Counted from the stretch's first letter, positions 10,966-24,293 are shown. The stretch: DNA of 64,000 bases from Parelaphostrongylus tenuis (GCA_019055375.1 JAHQIW010000606.1:310001-374000), one strand, 5' to 3'. A program made the numbers and translations. Notes: a model not told the origin generated them from the sequence alone.

Positions 10966-13900
10966 TTTTTTCAAAAATCCTTCCCGACAACGATAAAGTA
11001 TCATTCAACTGTTTTCAATTTTTTCTTAATTAATCTTTTTCCAAATTCAATGTTTTTATATTTATTTGACACGACCCGTTTTCACATCTACTCTATAAAT
11101 TTCAGTATTTCTGCACTAGATTCGTTTTCTTACTTTTAACTCGCAAAACTTTTTAGATTTTTCGCCTGCGGGTTTGGTTACTTCTGTTGACTATTAAGCT
11201 GGGTCAATAAGAATCAAATGACAAAATCGATTACAATATAAAGTGTGAACTATTACAAAATGACATCATTTAGAAAAAGGAGATTGACATTCAATCAGCT
11301 CAAAACATCTCAAAACGTTACTGGCTAACAGATTGGAAATAAGGCTGTTTCTCAGTAACATTTGACTTTTTTTTGGAATTTTAGTAGTTAAGGAGTTTAG
11401 AATTTGATGGACTCCCAGAAGTTGTTCAGCTATGCTATCGCCTTCGATGATTACATGAATTCATAGAGTGCTTATTTCATTTTTCAAAGTCATTTTGACA
11501 GTGGTTTATCGTTGACGAACGACTCAGCATAAAATATAAATGTTCTAATCGTAGGAAACATGATTTTGACCAACATCAGTGATACACTAGGATATTACGT
11601 AGCGATTGTTCGAATGTTGCATTGTTAGAAATAAGAGCCTCAACGAAAAAAAAGTCAAAAAAATGCGCTCGCGCTCAGTGAGGTCTAGAAACTCAGAGTA
11701 TTGTAGCAATCCTATTAAATGTTGTTTTGAACTCAAAATAGTCAGCATCTTTGCATCACACGTGTTGAAATTAGCTTCTTTCGTCCGTTACATCTTAATC
11801 TCACGTAAATTTAATTTCATTAAAGCTGACGAAAACCCTCACGAAATCTGCGAAGAGAATGAATCTCCAGGAGATCCTTCTTTTAGGAGTAGCAATGATC
11901 ACAAGCCAGAAAAGATCGACTGAGAACAAAAATTACGTGAATGCTATGAAGATTAGAGCTATATCCCAGATAATGTGGTATTAACCCATTCACTGGGCAA
12001 AGCATGGGTGGCTGAGTGGTTGAATGTACGTCATCATTGAGCAGGATACTAAATGAATCCCCTCCGCAGCACTGCCTTTCAGTCGCCTGGAAACACATTA
12101 GTCTAGCTATACTCAAGATTGTAAAAAGTTCCGACTCTACAAAATCCTCAAACAACAATTGAAAAGACGCGTGAAATGCTCAGATTTCTTTTAGATGATG
12201 AATGTGAGGAAAAGGATCGAGCGCTAGAAATACCGGGATTTACGTAACGAAAAGAAGATTCATGTCTTTATTCACTTCATTCATCTCTACATAATTCCCT
12301 GATATGATGTCTCTATTTCTGGAACAGAGCACAAAGCAATAATTTTTTGAAAATTGTTTATCTATCAGTTCATAAGGTCATTGAATGAAGGGAATTATCT
12401 GAGTAGTACGAATGGTATGAAAGTCCATGAATACTCGGAATGAGTTCGAAAACATCAGCGATTTATGTTTGTAGTCAAGTAAGCAGCTGTACGGAGCATA
12501 TTTCTCAGATATTTATCGAGTGCTACGTCCAGATTTGGCTCGCCTTTATCCTCCTATAACATCATATGTAATCATTGTTCTCATGATAAGTAAAGATAGA
12601 AACTTAAAGTAGTCTTACAGAAAGTTAACCTTCAACTTTTAATCATAAGATCAATATGGTTTCCTCACTTTCCCGAAGGAGAGTACGGCAACGGAGTCGA
12701 AGCTCTTCAAAGGGATTCGATGGGACTATCATACAATCAAAAACTACATAGCGGATAAGTTGTCTCTCTTCGACTAGCCGAACTCTCGAAAAGCACCTAT
12801 GATCGGAATGCAAAGCGATCGTTCACAAGCTCTGACTGCAGTATATTTCGTCAAGTTGTTGAGAAATAGCAGGCAGCATGTTCATGCTCAGCGACAATCA
12901 CTGAACTCAGCAAATCTTGCACTGCTGAGCTCTCTAAGATCTACAATATATAGAATGCATTGTAATACAAAATGGCTGGAGCGTGCACGAATCTTTGCTT
13001 CGACCTGTCTGGCCCAGTCACCAACCTTCTAGTAGTATAAATTGATGTCGTTTCTCAATAAACTCTCAAACATTGAGACAGCTTTTCGACTAGTTTTTAG
13101 TATTGTCAGTGAAATTAAACTATAACAAAAAAGACTTATAAGCTAGAAAGTATTTTGAAGATTTTGAATTCATTGCGAAGGACGAACATAATCTATCCTT
13201 TAATACACCAGATGATAACAAAGAGGTGAAAAATGATTCAAAAACTTCCTGCCGTTCTAAGAACTTATTAGTCTGACATCAGTTCTGCATTAATGCTTTC
13301 TATAAATGTTCTATGACCGTTGATATTCAAAATGCAAGCAGGATAAATGAATTGACGACAGAAACATTAAGCATTCGATGCCCACGATGTCAAGCTGACT
13401 GCAAGCTGTGGAAGCGTAATGAGATTGATGAGTCGACAGTGCGAAGAAAAAGAAACTTGTTGAGCAGTCGATGAAAAGAAGGCGGACCTAACAGTTTCGA
13501 ATCAATGCCTATGTGAATAAAAGAAGCTATTTACAAGAGGAGGACAGTTTGAAAGCAGCATAAACGTATACACGTTACTGGAAGCTTCACGAAGACTATC
13601 TCACAAACGGTCCATTTTTTGAAAAGTTCGCGAGATACTTTTTATCCTTCATGCCGAGATTTATTCAGAGTCAGACTTTCGCTACTTAGAGAATTTGCCA
13701 ATCCTTCTCATCACTTGCAGACTTCAGTCATGTAGGAAACACATGAAAAAACTCTCAGTAAATAAAACAGATGAAAATTCAATGTATGAAGCACTACAGA
13801 TAAGAGGAACATCTTAAAAGAAAAGATCATGGATAAATGTGCATGATCAGAAACGCTTTTTGTAATGAAATAAAATACAGTCATGAAGCCGCTCAAACGA

Positions 13901-14825
13901 TACAACATGGCTGGGAATATGTAGCATAACCAAAATTAGAGTCTGCATATATCTACGTCTGAAATGTCGCCAAACGAGCCCAATGGACCGCTTTGACATA
14001 CAAGAAAATCACTGGAACCATAAAGTTAGTTCAAAACAAAGCAAATTTAGGTGGTTAGCATGTTAATGAAGCAAAGTTTGTGACGACATTAGGTGAACAA
14101 CAAACAAGGACGGCGTCTAAAAAATTAAAGAAAAGTATGTTTACCTGGATTGGCGTAAGTTGCTGGAAATCGTCTAAAACGCGGGAATAATGACGTCGTT
14201 CAACTCAGATGAGCACCGATAGGACCAAGTTTAAATTATGAAAGAAAGTCACGCTGAAACGTAATCCCAGAACGACCGATTGCAACATTGATAATGTATA
14301 ACGAAAGTGCAAAACATGAGGCAGAACAGCCAGTGATCCAAATAAAAACTCACCAACGAGGAGAAGAATCGCCCTGATTAGCATGAAATTCTAAAAAAAA
14401 AAAAACGAAAAAGTTCCAACCAAATAGAAATCGTAGTGAAAAATAGCATTCCTATAACATTCTGGTAGACCAGCATTGATTAAAGAACGCATACAGTAAT
14501 GGAGGATGCAGAATGAGAGTAGTTCGCACACAAAACTAAGTAATAAAGCTAGAAATGATAATAAACAATGAAGGTGGTGAAAGTGGTTAGAACTTTTCTG
14601 TGTGAAGCGTAATGAATTCAAAGATGGTGGTGAGGACTAAAAAAAACCATGGAATTACAGTTTTCTTGACGAATGTGTTGAGCATACAGTAAAAAGAGCT
14701 TATTCAAATCTAAACAGAAATCACTCCGTAAGAGAACATCTATGTGGAAATAGGTAAACGTGATTTATTATAGCTGCCGTTGTCCGAAAAACTATCAATG
14801 AACCACAAATCATCGTTTATTGCAG
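10966..14825. other. Gene-poor stretch
   Basis: Besides the tRNA-like fragment at 12.0 kb I see only unsupported open frames (11606-11923 and 12799-13032 plus), with no domain and no convincing exon chain. Upstream exons of the 14.8 kb candidate gene may lie here but I could not identify them. Confidence 0.35.
12000..12078 (+). repeat. tRNA-like sequence (possible SINE head)
   Basis: GGTGGCTGAGTGGTTGAATG resembles a class II tRNA D-arm/box A, and AATGAATCCCC is a weak box B. Pairing is poor; treated as a repeat fragment. Confidence 0.3.
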
Positions 14826-15288
14826 GCGTTAGTGGTGGTTTATCGTTGTAAAAAGCTTCGAGTAGATGACGATAACTCAGTGGGTTTACCGTATTGTAAC
14901 ACAGCTTTCATCAGACATCATTACGCATCCCACCAACTCCAAGCAAGATCCGAATTGCGAATGACGACGAAGCTGACGATCATGAAGACGACGATGATCA
15001 GCTTACCAACGACTCGGCAGTTGCCACGAGTAAGTCAGCCACACAACCTCTGCTATCGTCATGTGTCGTCGGGCGGAGATGACGATGACGATCACGACAG
15101 CTACGGAGGTGATTTGTCGTTTGAACATCATAGTTTAACCACTAATGATTGTAACATATCTGTGAAACTCTGAGCTTTTAGATGACGACATTACTGACTT
15201 GTTCTTGAAAACAGCCCAGCCACATTTAGTCATACTGGTGCACCTTACCCTTCCTTTCTTCAATAAACACACTTTTCGTCTCTCTTAG
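14826..15288 (+). CDS. Candidate 3' end of an unrecognised gene with an acidic tail
   Basis: Three phase-compatible pieces: 14826-14861 after TTTATTGCAG (ALVVVYRCKKLR, like the end of a membrane helix with a basic stop-transfer); 14915-15029 after TTTCATCAG (starts TSLRIPPTPSKIRI, then a run very rich in Asp and Glu), with donor GA|GTAAGT; and 15182-15288 after GCTTTTAG (DDITDLFLKTAQPHL...). The second and third pieces rejoin in frame through a split Asn codon, and both are acidic. The pattern suggests the cytoplasmic tail of a single-pass membrane protein; that is inference. The first intron would be only 53 bp, and an AATAAA (15262-15267) lies before the stop, so the true end may differ. 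Family not recognised. Confidence 0.35.
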
Positions 15289-16205
15289 GATAACGTCAAG
15301 CGCATGTTGTTAATTGTAAAGACGATACGAAAAAAATTTGAAAATGAAAGAAAAAATTGACTCCGGCATTGATTGACAACCGCCTTCGTTATCTCAGTGT
15401 TCAAGTCGGCGTCAGCAACATTTTACCCGACTAATTCATGTGTCATACTTGGAAAACACTTCAGCAAGCTAGGTCGTCATCACGCCGTGTCTGAAAATTA
15501 ACACCAAATTTGTCTGTGAAGACAGCAACGGGCAGCAGCAGAATACATCGCTTGAATAGTGAAGTCGTTTAAGTCATTGTACAGATCAGATGCATTCTTT
15601 CACCTCTATGACGTTACAAATGGAATGGAATTCATGGCGCATCCTTAAGCGACTAATCAACGTTAAAAGCTCCATACATTTACGATCTGCTCTACCGTTT
15701 CTCCTATGTGATTATTATTTAAGAAAGAATAAAGTAAGTGGTATTATTTAGTTCAAATTATTACCTGAATATGACAATCATATATGTCAACCACATAATG
15801 TGATTGAAAGAACTGTCAATACTCTCGAGAAAAAACTTGACAACTTAGCACAACATTAAGTGAGGTTCATAGAATGTCGTCATAAGGTCCAATCTCAGAT
15901 GGATAAAAATGAGATGGACAATTTCCAAAAAATTTGGAAAAAAATTATTCAAAGATATCTCTTAACATAATTTTGCATGCACCAGTATAACCACTTATTA
16001 GCCGTTGGAATGTCTCAAAAGTAGTGATGCATGAGAAACGAAAGCTATGCTTGCGAAGTGGCCGTTCTTAGTGCGATTAGAAAAACTCATGGGGCAAAGC
16101 GCCTGCAAGGGATACTCGAGTCGAGCGGGAAAAACACACATGCGTTGGTCACAATAAACATTTACAAGAATCTAATATAAACTTTTCAATAAACTAGGTA
16201 CTTTG

Positions 16206-16211
16206 TTTATT
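16206..16211 (-). terminator. Polyadenylation signal AATAAA of the 16.2 kb minus-strand gene
   Basis: Minus-strand AATAAA eleven bases downstream of the TAA at 16222, a typical position for a nematode poly(A) signal. Confidence 0.45.
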
Positions 16212-16221
16212 TAAGCCGCGA

Positions 16222-19200
16222 TTAGATGAAACTCGGTGTTGGAGCTTCGACAAGTGCCACACGTATGTGTTGTTTATCCTGCGACGGGGTGAGAAAACGA
16301 AAATCGCTTCGCTTTGAGCTGTGCTCATTTATCCAACTCTGTTGTGATTTGAATAAAACCTCCGCTTTAAGTAGTGAAAGTGAAGCTTATCAGATGACTT
16401 TACAAAGCACCATTACTAAAACTCGCGACGCTGAGACTTTTTGACTTTTTTTAATTGAAACATCTTGAAACCTCATAGTTCACATATTATCTCTTTTCCT
16501 GATCATGGCAATATCAATAGCTTCTCATACATCGTATTTCGTGATCCTTGAATGGCCAGAAGTAAAAGACTGTAGAATATTTTGTCAAGACAACTCGAGA
16601 AAAGAGTTGAGATATAACTAACTCGAAGAGGTCACGGATAGCCCCTAAAACTTTCAATCCCTCTGGGGATCACAACGAGATTTATGAGATTTATGCTAAT
16701 CGATGACAGCTGCAGCTCGACCATTACATTGAAAGGCTATAAACTATGTGCACGCATTATGCAATCATTATCATCGACAACTACAGTAAGCATGGTCAAC
16801 CGACTTTTCCTTATTCACCGTCCTATGTAACTGTTTCATAAGTGTTTGTTTTGCGGACCAACATACGATTGGGTGGTATTTGCACATTGAGAGCAATAAG
16901 TCGCCGCTGCAGCTTATGGAAAAGGCAATCATGCTCTAATCGAATTCTCGCAGTTGTCCGCCATCTTCGTGGACTACGACTATGTTTGTCGTCAGCAAAA
17001 GCGTCAAAGTTTTGTCTAGAAGAAACGGCTTTCATGGATGGGAAAATTAATAGGCTACAAATAGCAGTGATATTGTCTCATGTTTTTCAGAGAGGAGGAA
17101 TCAGCATAAGAGGAAGATGATAAGTCAAAGTGTTTTATGAACATATAAGATCGTTGCCAAAGGCTGGAGGGCCAGATTTTACTTTATCTCAATAATGACC
17201 CCTGCTCCTCATTCGACGAAGCTGTTATCAGGCCTTTTCTTAATTTCGTAGAACACCTCCTGTCACTATCCGTTTCAGATTCAGTGATCGCTTAGACAAA
17301 CTGGATTTCAAGAAATAACCACAACTATACATTCAAATTCTTGTACAATCGACACTCTATACGTGTTTGAAAAATGAGTGATCAGAATGGAAGCAATTCA
17401 AGAACTGTCCCAATGGATCTTCTAGATGATAATGATGTTTCATATAGGGAATAGATGAAGAAGACATTGTTGCCCAAGAGGCTACTTTTTCGAGAACGCG
17501 CCCAATTTTCTTCTCATTGTTAAGATTCAAGTAGAAACAAACTTGCTGAAACTACCGTAACGCCAGCTGTTGAATAAACATTAATGTAACACCTCGTGTT
17601 CGCCTCAAAGAAGAAAATCAGGAATTATTGAAGCATGCCGAGGATAATTGAAAGTCGACCTTGGGAATTGTGAGAAGAAACTTAGTTTAGAACAAAACTA
17701 CTGAGAATATCATACTGAAATCAGATTTTGACTGGTCTCTCTGCATTAGTGACCTGGGATCTAAAATTCTGCAGCCCAGAGACTACGCACCTCGTCAATT
17801 TGATGAGTCGTAGACGGATCGAAAGCTGTTACGTATCGGTCCTGAAAAGTAAGGTCAATTCAGTGTACCTACAGCCTTTAATGCTTCGGATTGGCTTAAC
17901 CATCTGTATAACGTAGTCATGATGATACCTGGCTGAGTCGGCACGCAAAAGATTGCATCCTGCAAGTCGATTATTTTGGAAGTCCGCAATCGAGAAAATA
18001 GGAATTACGCTCTTAGTTCTTTCTCTTTGAAAAATTGGTTCCGGAAGAGCTCAAGCAATACATGGATATAGGCTGCTTTCCACGATTGAGCATGGCAAGG
18101 AATTCTTGAGTATTTTCTCATACGAGCAATATATATAGCCTGTACACAATAAACTTGATGACGCTTGGGCTCTTCGAAAATGAGAACCCATTAGTCAATT
18201 CTGATGAGAACATGCTCTTCAAGCCCTTTGGGATAACCAGATGACTGAGGGAATTACAGGTGGTATGAGTTCTTTTGTGTTACAAACATGTTTATTTGGA
18301 AACGCAGATTATAATAAAATCATGGAAGGGGGCCAAGAAAAGACGTGATCACGTGCAGAGATGCTTCATCACTATGAAATTCGACGGGATTATGCCAAGC
18401 GGAGCAAATTGTATTTTAGTGCGTCGGTCGACCACACAAAGCTTTGTCACAAAAAAAACAAGACAACTCGTTCCAAACACACACCTACCTGCTAAAAAAT
18501 TGAATGTGATTTATTCGAATGCATCACTTGAACGTACCGTATGACGACGTATGTTGGTAAAAGAGAATGAAAACGTGTTAATAGAAAAATCGCTGTCCCC
18601 AGGCGTTATTTTTCAATTAATATAGAAAAATAAGCGAAAAATCTCCTAGGATTGCAGGATCTATGGTGCTGGTTCGATGCAATACTGTCTAGCCATGGCA
18701 AAAGAGTTTTGGAATGTTGTATCACAACATAAAGCTAGCTTGATGCAGCTGCTAATGTGATTTTGATTTGATATTACGTATCAAGGCTGTGAATATATCT
18801 TTCATATCCACTAGAAAGTTAAGTGGCGAATAAACCGAGAAATTGACATTGTTCTGCGCAAAATGTAGTGAAAATGTGGGAAAGCCGTGACATCCACGCA
18901 ATCAGCATTCGATTGAATAATAAAGACTTGCATAATATAACTTGAGCGGAAGTTCTAGGAATGAAAATGTCAATTATATGTGGATATCTGGTAATACATT
19001 TTGAGCCTTTCAGGAATACATGTGGGCATTATCTCACCTTAGTATGTGTGCAAGTTATGATCTTGAAATTCACTTCATATGCAATCGCTTTCAAACAAAC
19101 ATTAAGAGAAAAATGTGTGAAAGAGACGAATTGTAAGAGAATAAACTCTATGCAATCATTAACTGCTTGCATTTGCACGCCACTTGTCATTTATGAGACC

Positions 19201-21486
19201 GGTGTTGTAATGAATGTGGATTCGAACATGGTTCATCAAGACCAATCCATCAGCTAGTCGGTGTGCTTCATAGTTTGCAAACGAATTTGCTAAGTTCTCG
19301 AAGCTAACGAAGAAAACCTACGCCACTTGACAAATTCTATATGTCAATGAATATTGGTGAAAATGGACTCTCCAACACAGCAAGAGCATATTTTAACAAA
19401 ACAATGTGTTATACTATTTATTTGACGCCAATCCGAAATGTCATTTTGACAAAATCCTTATTCATGAAATGGCTGCCACAGATAAAGGCATATCAGATTT
19501 TTCTACAAAGTCGCAGTGAATATATTGGCTCAAACGAGTTGAAAATAAGCACTCAAAAAATAATTTGTAAATTGTCGTTAAAACCAACAGGAAAGTGATG
19601 ATAAGGTGGAGGCGTCATCGAGTGAAGCAAAGACAGAATGCTCCATGAACATAAATTCATGGGATTATATAGCAGAAGTTTACATTTTGTAGCGTTGGTT
19701 GCTTACACAGGACGAATCCAAGAGGATCCTTAAACAATTAATTGTGTGATTAGGAAAAAGTAGGCTAATGGTGTATAACACCCACTTGATTAGGTTTAGT
19801 AGAAAGCGTAGAAGGTTCAAGGGCCCTGGTTTCATTCAATCACAAGCTTACTAAGTCACATTCACTACTGAGTTGAAAAGCCGTTTCAACATCTGCTTGT
19901 AAAGACTCCTCTGAAAGTAGACTATCATGAAGAATTACTGCCGTTTCAGAGAAGAAAGAGAAGTTATCCATTTTATGGGAATTAGAACAGCTACTAATCC
20001 AAGTGGTTAGGGCTACCTTGCAATGCACGTATGGTCTCTGAATTTGCCATTTTCTGCACCACCAGACTCTGCAATGGTCATATTCCCAGCAAACTTGTCT
20101 ATTAAGTGTTTGATATAATTCAAAAGAGTCGGAGAGTGTCAGCAGTGTAACAATGGAAAAGCTTCAGCAAACCTATTCAGTGATCTCGGGAGAGCGAACT
20201 TACTCAGTATTCGACAGCTCTTATGAAGAAGATGAAATCCTCAAGCAGCGCCCGAGTCAACATTCCACTGTGAATTTTCATGGATGATGGATTCAGGGTA
20301 ACAAACCGAATGAATGAAGTGCTGTAATACAAACGATGTGTGAAATTAGCTTCTGTAAAGATATGAATGGATCATTCAAAATTGCTAAATCCAATTAGTT
20401 CGCCTATTCGTGATAAATATGACCTATTTCTTAGTCGTTTACATTTCGCACCATATGATAAATGAGAGATTAATTCACCTCAAAAATTTATTAGGAGGGC
20501 AGGCAACTCATCTCAATGACGATCGCATCGGAACTGACATCTTCACTTGCTAATTTTTTTTCTCAAGAGGAGAAAATTTATGAATTTGCATTATCATTCA
20601 GAATAAAAGAAAAAATTTTAGCAACATCTTTTATATACAGATCTCTACAAGCTGATTCTCAATTTAGAAGGAACTGTTTGAAAGCTGTTCAAACCAGATA
20701 TACCTCAAGTTCATCTCACATAGTATACCATGTTTTCTCGTTTCCATCACCTAGTGAAACAAAGCACATAAAACTTTCGCACAAATCTTTCACACAATAT
20801 TTTCATATTAAATATAATGAATATGGTTTGTGTTCCGCAGTTCCCTGAAATAGACACATTATCGTTGGTTCGGAACCGTTATCCCACGTTAAGTAGGCCC
20901 ACCACTACCCGAGATCGGTAAATTGTGACAAACTTGTTTGAAAGCTGACTTGATAGATGAGCATGTCGCGAGTCCAGCAAATTATGCGAATGGCAGAGCG
21001 CCGACCTTTGTAGAGTAGTAGGAACACGCGCGTCTCCCGAAAGAGTAGTTATGGTGCGAGTGCATACCATGTGATTCAAATTCCAACTTCCGTTTGCATC
21101 TCATCGTTCTTGTGGCTATATATGAATAGTGTGGCATAAAGCATATTCGGGTTTTGAAGAAGACGAAATCGCCGACGTATTGGCCATTGAATTACAACGA
21201 CAGCAACGAGAGCAGGTGACAAATCGCCTCAGCTTCTGAGGGCATTCTTAAGACCTTACCTTAGTAAATATCAATGTAGAGGTATAGAAATTTATTTTGT
21301 AGTGAATACGCACTACTTTATCTCTAAAATACTTAGAGGAGTCACGCTCTTGCCGCACCGCTAAGGAGCTGGTCATCGCGGACGGATTTATCGTTTTATA
21401 CTCCATAATTACAAATGGAGTACCACTGCTAGTTCGCCAAATGTGAAGCGAGACTGGGCTTATCCATAGGAAACTTTTCAGCTTCC
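16222..21486 (-). CDS. Candidate unrecognised gene (five possible exons)
   Basis: Five pieces with usable splice sites, in transcript order: 21486-21260 (donor AAG|GTAAGG); 20037-19852 (acceptor AAATTCAG, donor GTAAGC, 62 codons, phase 0 both ends); 17841-17791 (acceptor TACTTTTCAG, donor GTGCGT, DRYVTAFDPSTTHQIDE); 17015-16832 (acceptor TTTCTTCTAG, containing RRLIALNVQIPPNRMLVRK); 16278-16222 (acceptor CCGTCGCAG, DKQHIRVALVEAPTPSFI then TAA). AATAAA at 16211-16206, eleven bases past the stop, supports a 3' end. Phases match at four joins except into 17015, which needs an unseen exon between 17.02 and 17.79 kb. I recognise no domain; membership of the two distal pieces is least certain. Confidence 0.4.
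17842..19851. other. Intron-like stretch without recognised exons
   Basis: A+T-rich, with plus-strand open frames at 18275-18544, 18961-19257 and 19341-19598 that have no domain and no clear splice structure. Possibly an intron of the minus-strand candidate gene. Confidence 0.35.
20890..20985 (+). repeat. tRNA-derived SINE body fragment, copy 3
   Basis: Contains GATCGGTAAATTG, CAAACTTGTTT, CTGACTTGATA and CGCGAGTC in the same order as the fuller copies at 38022-38305 (plus) and 27221-27510 (minus). The 3' part is missing. Just beyond it (21.03-21.09 kb) is another weak box-B-like GTGATTCAAATTCC. Confidence 0.6.
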
Positions 21487-22141
21487 CTACAGCAAACAAG
21501 GGCATAGCAGTTGGAAGTGAGCTCACATTGCTTTCTATCTATAAATCGAAATAAATTTAGTGCAGTTTTTTGATGCCGATCGTTGTCGGACGCCGCCTAA
21601 AAAAAGGGGCAGGGAGCCTTGCAGATATCTCGCTAACAGTCTCTCACTGATATGAAAAAAGGATAAATAAGGATGATTTGGCTCTGAGCTTCAGTTCTTA
21701 TAAGCGATATCAGGTACTTCATATTTCTCCGAGCTTTAAAGTCAAAATTCGACATAGATTGGAATAGAGCGGCACGTGTAAGAATTAGTAACAGGAATAC
21801 TCACTTTAGGCAAAAGTCTAAGACAATGGCAAGTGCTTACTGCAGTCAATGCGGCACTATAGCAAACCCTCTGCTCATTAAGATTCCAATCGACACTGGA
21901 CTTTCAGAGTTTAGCTTTCGTTCGCTCGAATATCATGGGCACAAACAGACAAAGCGCTCGGTTTGTTTTATTCGTTGAGTAGTTCGTCGTGCATTCTAGT
22001 CCATACCATCGCGGAACTTTTTTGGTCCATTGCGATCTGAAGCATTTTGCAGACGTCTGCGAGCGCGATTTTTTTTTCCGTAGCATGCGCCATATACGGT
22101 GCACCTCCTGTACAGTATCTTGTATTGATATTTTGTCAAAA

Positions 22142-22238
22142 CGTAACAACCTCGTTTTTGAGCTTAAATCATTCTTTTTTGGAATTATATTGAATGTTTT
22201 TTTTCGGGGTTTCAAAAACAGTCGATCTTTTGATTTAG
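22142..22238 (+). repeat. 97-bp direct repeat, copy 1
   Basis: Begins CGTAACAACCTCGTTTTTGA and ends GTCGATCTTTTGATTTAG. It differs from copy 2 only by one T in a T-run, so the duplication is recent. Copies are 272 bp apart, start to start. Confidence 0.85.
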
Positions 22239-22413
22239 TTTTGATCTAACAGCAAAAAAATCCATCGACTGAGGGGTGGTGATGGACCAGTGTCATTGTA
22301 TACTGTTCCATCACCACATACGCCTCCCTCCTTGCTTCAATGCAGGGCTGAATGTGGGGCGGGGGTCAGTGACGAGGAGGACGAACCTCCGAAACACCGG
22401 TGTATGACCCTGG

Positions 22414-22511
22414 CGTAACAACCTCGTTTTTGAGCTTAAATCATTCTTTTTTGGAATTATATTGAATGTTTTTTTTTCGGGGTTTCAAAAACAGTCGATC
22501 TTTTGATTTAG
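22414..22511 (+). repeat. 97-bp direct repeat, copy 2
   Basis: Near-identical to 22142-22238. The 175-bp spacer holds an inverted repeat, GTGGTGATGGA ... TCCATCACCAC (about 22276-22317), a possible hairpin. Confidence 0.85.
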
Positions 22512-24105
22512 ATATTTTGTTTGTTGATGGCCGGTACTGTCTTCACTTTTACTTATGTCTAAGGTTTTCGTACTGTGATAACTGTTCAGGTTCAGAAATA
22601 CCATTGACGAAGAACTGAAAAAGTGCAGTGGTGTCAAAAAATGTTGACTTTTATCAAAAACGTGGCCCGCACGTGAAGCACGCATCCGCAAAGAGGCAAA
22701 TTTGCTGACCCACGGTGTCCAAATTGGGTTAATGCATATTTGGTCCACGCAGTGACTCGCAAATACCTATCAATGTTCTCCATTCTCCCAGACAAGTGTG
22801 GCACTAGTTTGGAGGATGGCATGGATGCGTGTGGTCATTTAAAAAACATAATGGAATTAACTACCATATTGATCGCATCCCACCTCTAATCACTCCATTA
22901 CAAACACCAAGGCTCACTTCTACTTACATCGAATATTCCACTTCTGATTGAACAACGTGTCACACTTTACCAACACCTTGTAATCACTTGCGTGAACAGT
23001 CTACATGATGAAGACTGTCGAAATTGTCGTTGCCGCCACAACTACAAAAAGATCTTTGTATGAATTTTGGACGATCGCTTACTCGATTTCCTTCAAAAGT
23101 AAGACAGTCAAAAGAGTCTATACGAAGTTTCAACAAAAGATTGGTCGCAGCACATTGCAAGGGCACATGTGTTGATTTTAGCAGAGAATTTAACAACTTT
23201 AGAACAAGCATCCCATATGTCATTATGTGCCGGCCAATGCGGAAGCATGTATAACGTCATCTCACCAATAGATCTCTCTTAGGTCTCTCTTAATAGTGAC
23301 CCTGTTTTGGCTGATCATGTTGTTTTGATTCCTTGTTTTAGCGATCTCCATAAAGTCTCATTAAGCATTGAACATTTCACTTTCTTTTGAATTCACAGAC
23401 AGACCTATCACATAACGATTTAATAAGCATTATGAATAATGACATCATGATCACCAACAGGTTTTGATCAATTTTTCAGAAGCACATATCAACAACGAGC
23501 GAACAACACACGATGACCGGTGCGTCAACTCAGTAGGGTTACGGGCTTAGCACCTATATGTGATAAAACATCAAGCGATACTGAAAGGCCTCTCACAACG
23601 AGCGCTAGAACTAGATAGTTAAACAAAAGATCAACCAATATAGCAAATAATTGTTGCTTATTATTTCAACGCTAATCCTGTTGTGAAACTAAAATCAACA
23701 AAAAAAAATAGATGAATTTTTGACCTACACAAACAAAAGAAAGCATTCGACTTTAGGGAGCAATCCATATGAACAAGGCATAAACATTTAACAACAAATA
23801 ATTGCTTGAAAACTTAACAAACCCCATGAAACTAATAAGGCATCTGAAAAAGCGGTACCGGACGACTAGAACTTACAGCAAGGCAGTGCACAAAGAGGTG
23901 GGAAAGACGGTACACTATAGGGTTAGGGTAGCTCGGCTCAACCGAATTAGTATTACAAGAGTATTATGATGAGAACTTCTTAGGATACTATGAGTCAGAA
24001 AGATAGCACAAGCACCCGTATGCGTAAACAAGTAATGTAGAGGAGACTGACTGTATAACTAAAATTTTGGGAGTAAGTGGGGACCGCACAAAAGCAAAGC
24101 TTTTA
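22512..24105. other. Region downstream of the ZO gene
   Basis: No exon or domain recognised. Short open frames at 22485-22822 (minus) and 22984-23254 (both strands) show no phase-consistent splice structure. The 3' UTR of the ZO gene would extend into the right end. Confidence 0.4.
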
Positions 24106-24107
24106 TT
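24102..24107 (-). terminator. AATAAA overlapping the stop codon of the ZO gene
   Basis: On the minus strand the last Phe codon, TAA and the next bases read TTCTAATAAAAGC, so an AATAAA hexamer shares bases with the stop codon (24106-24108). If used, the 3' UTR would be only about 10-20 nt. Confidence 0.45.
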
Positions 24108-24293
24108 AGAAGTGTGTGATAAGCACGGAGAGAAACGACTTGTCTGATGAGCCACTAGCTTTCTGCGGTTGTACGTCCATATGCTGCCATTCACCACCCT
24201 CACCGGCCTTCAGCGAAAACGACCACTGGCCATCCGGTTCGACTGGACCACAATGAGGCAGTCGTAATTCACACGGTGTCAGGAAATTGAGAC
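24106..24293 (-). CDS. zoo-1: ZO gene last exon, ZU5 C-terminus
   Basis: Acceptor [25 protein letters not shown], then a short insert, and the terminal SVLITHF followed by TAA, matching the SVLIDHF end of ZO-1. Confidence 0.95.

Noticed and set aside
17340..17481. Stretch open in all three minus frames after a TTTTTCGAAAAAGTAG-type acceptor, as the missing exon of the 16.2-21.5 kb gene
   Set aside because: Cannot be entered in phase 0 and left in phase 2 with a usable donor.
21904..22249. Open frames of 103 (minus) and 86 (plus) codons
   Set aside because: They run into the 97-bp direct repeat and have no recognisable protein features.
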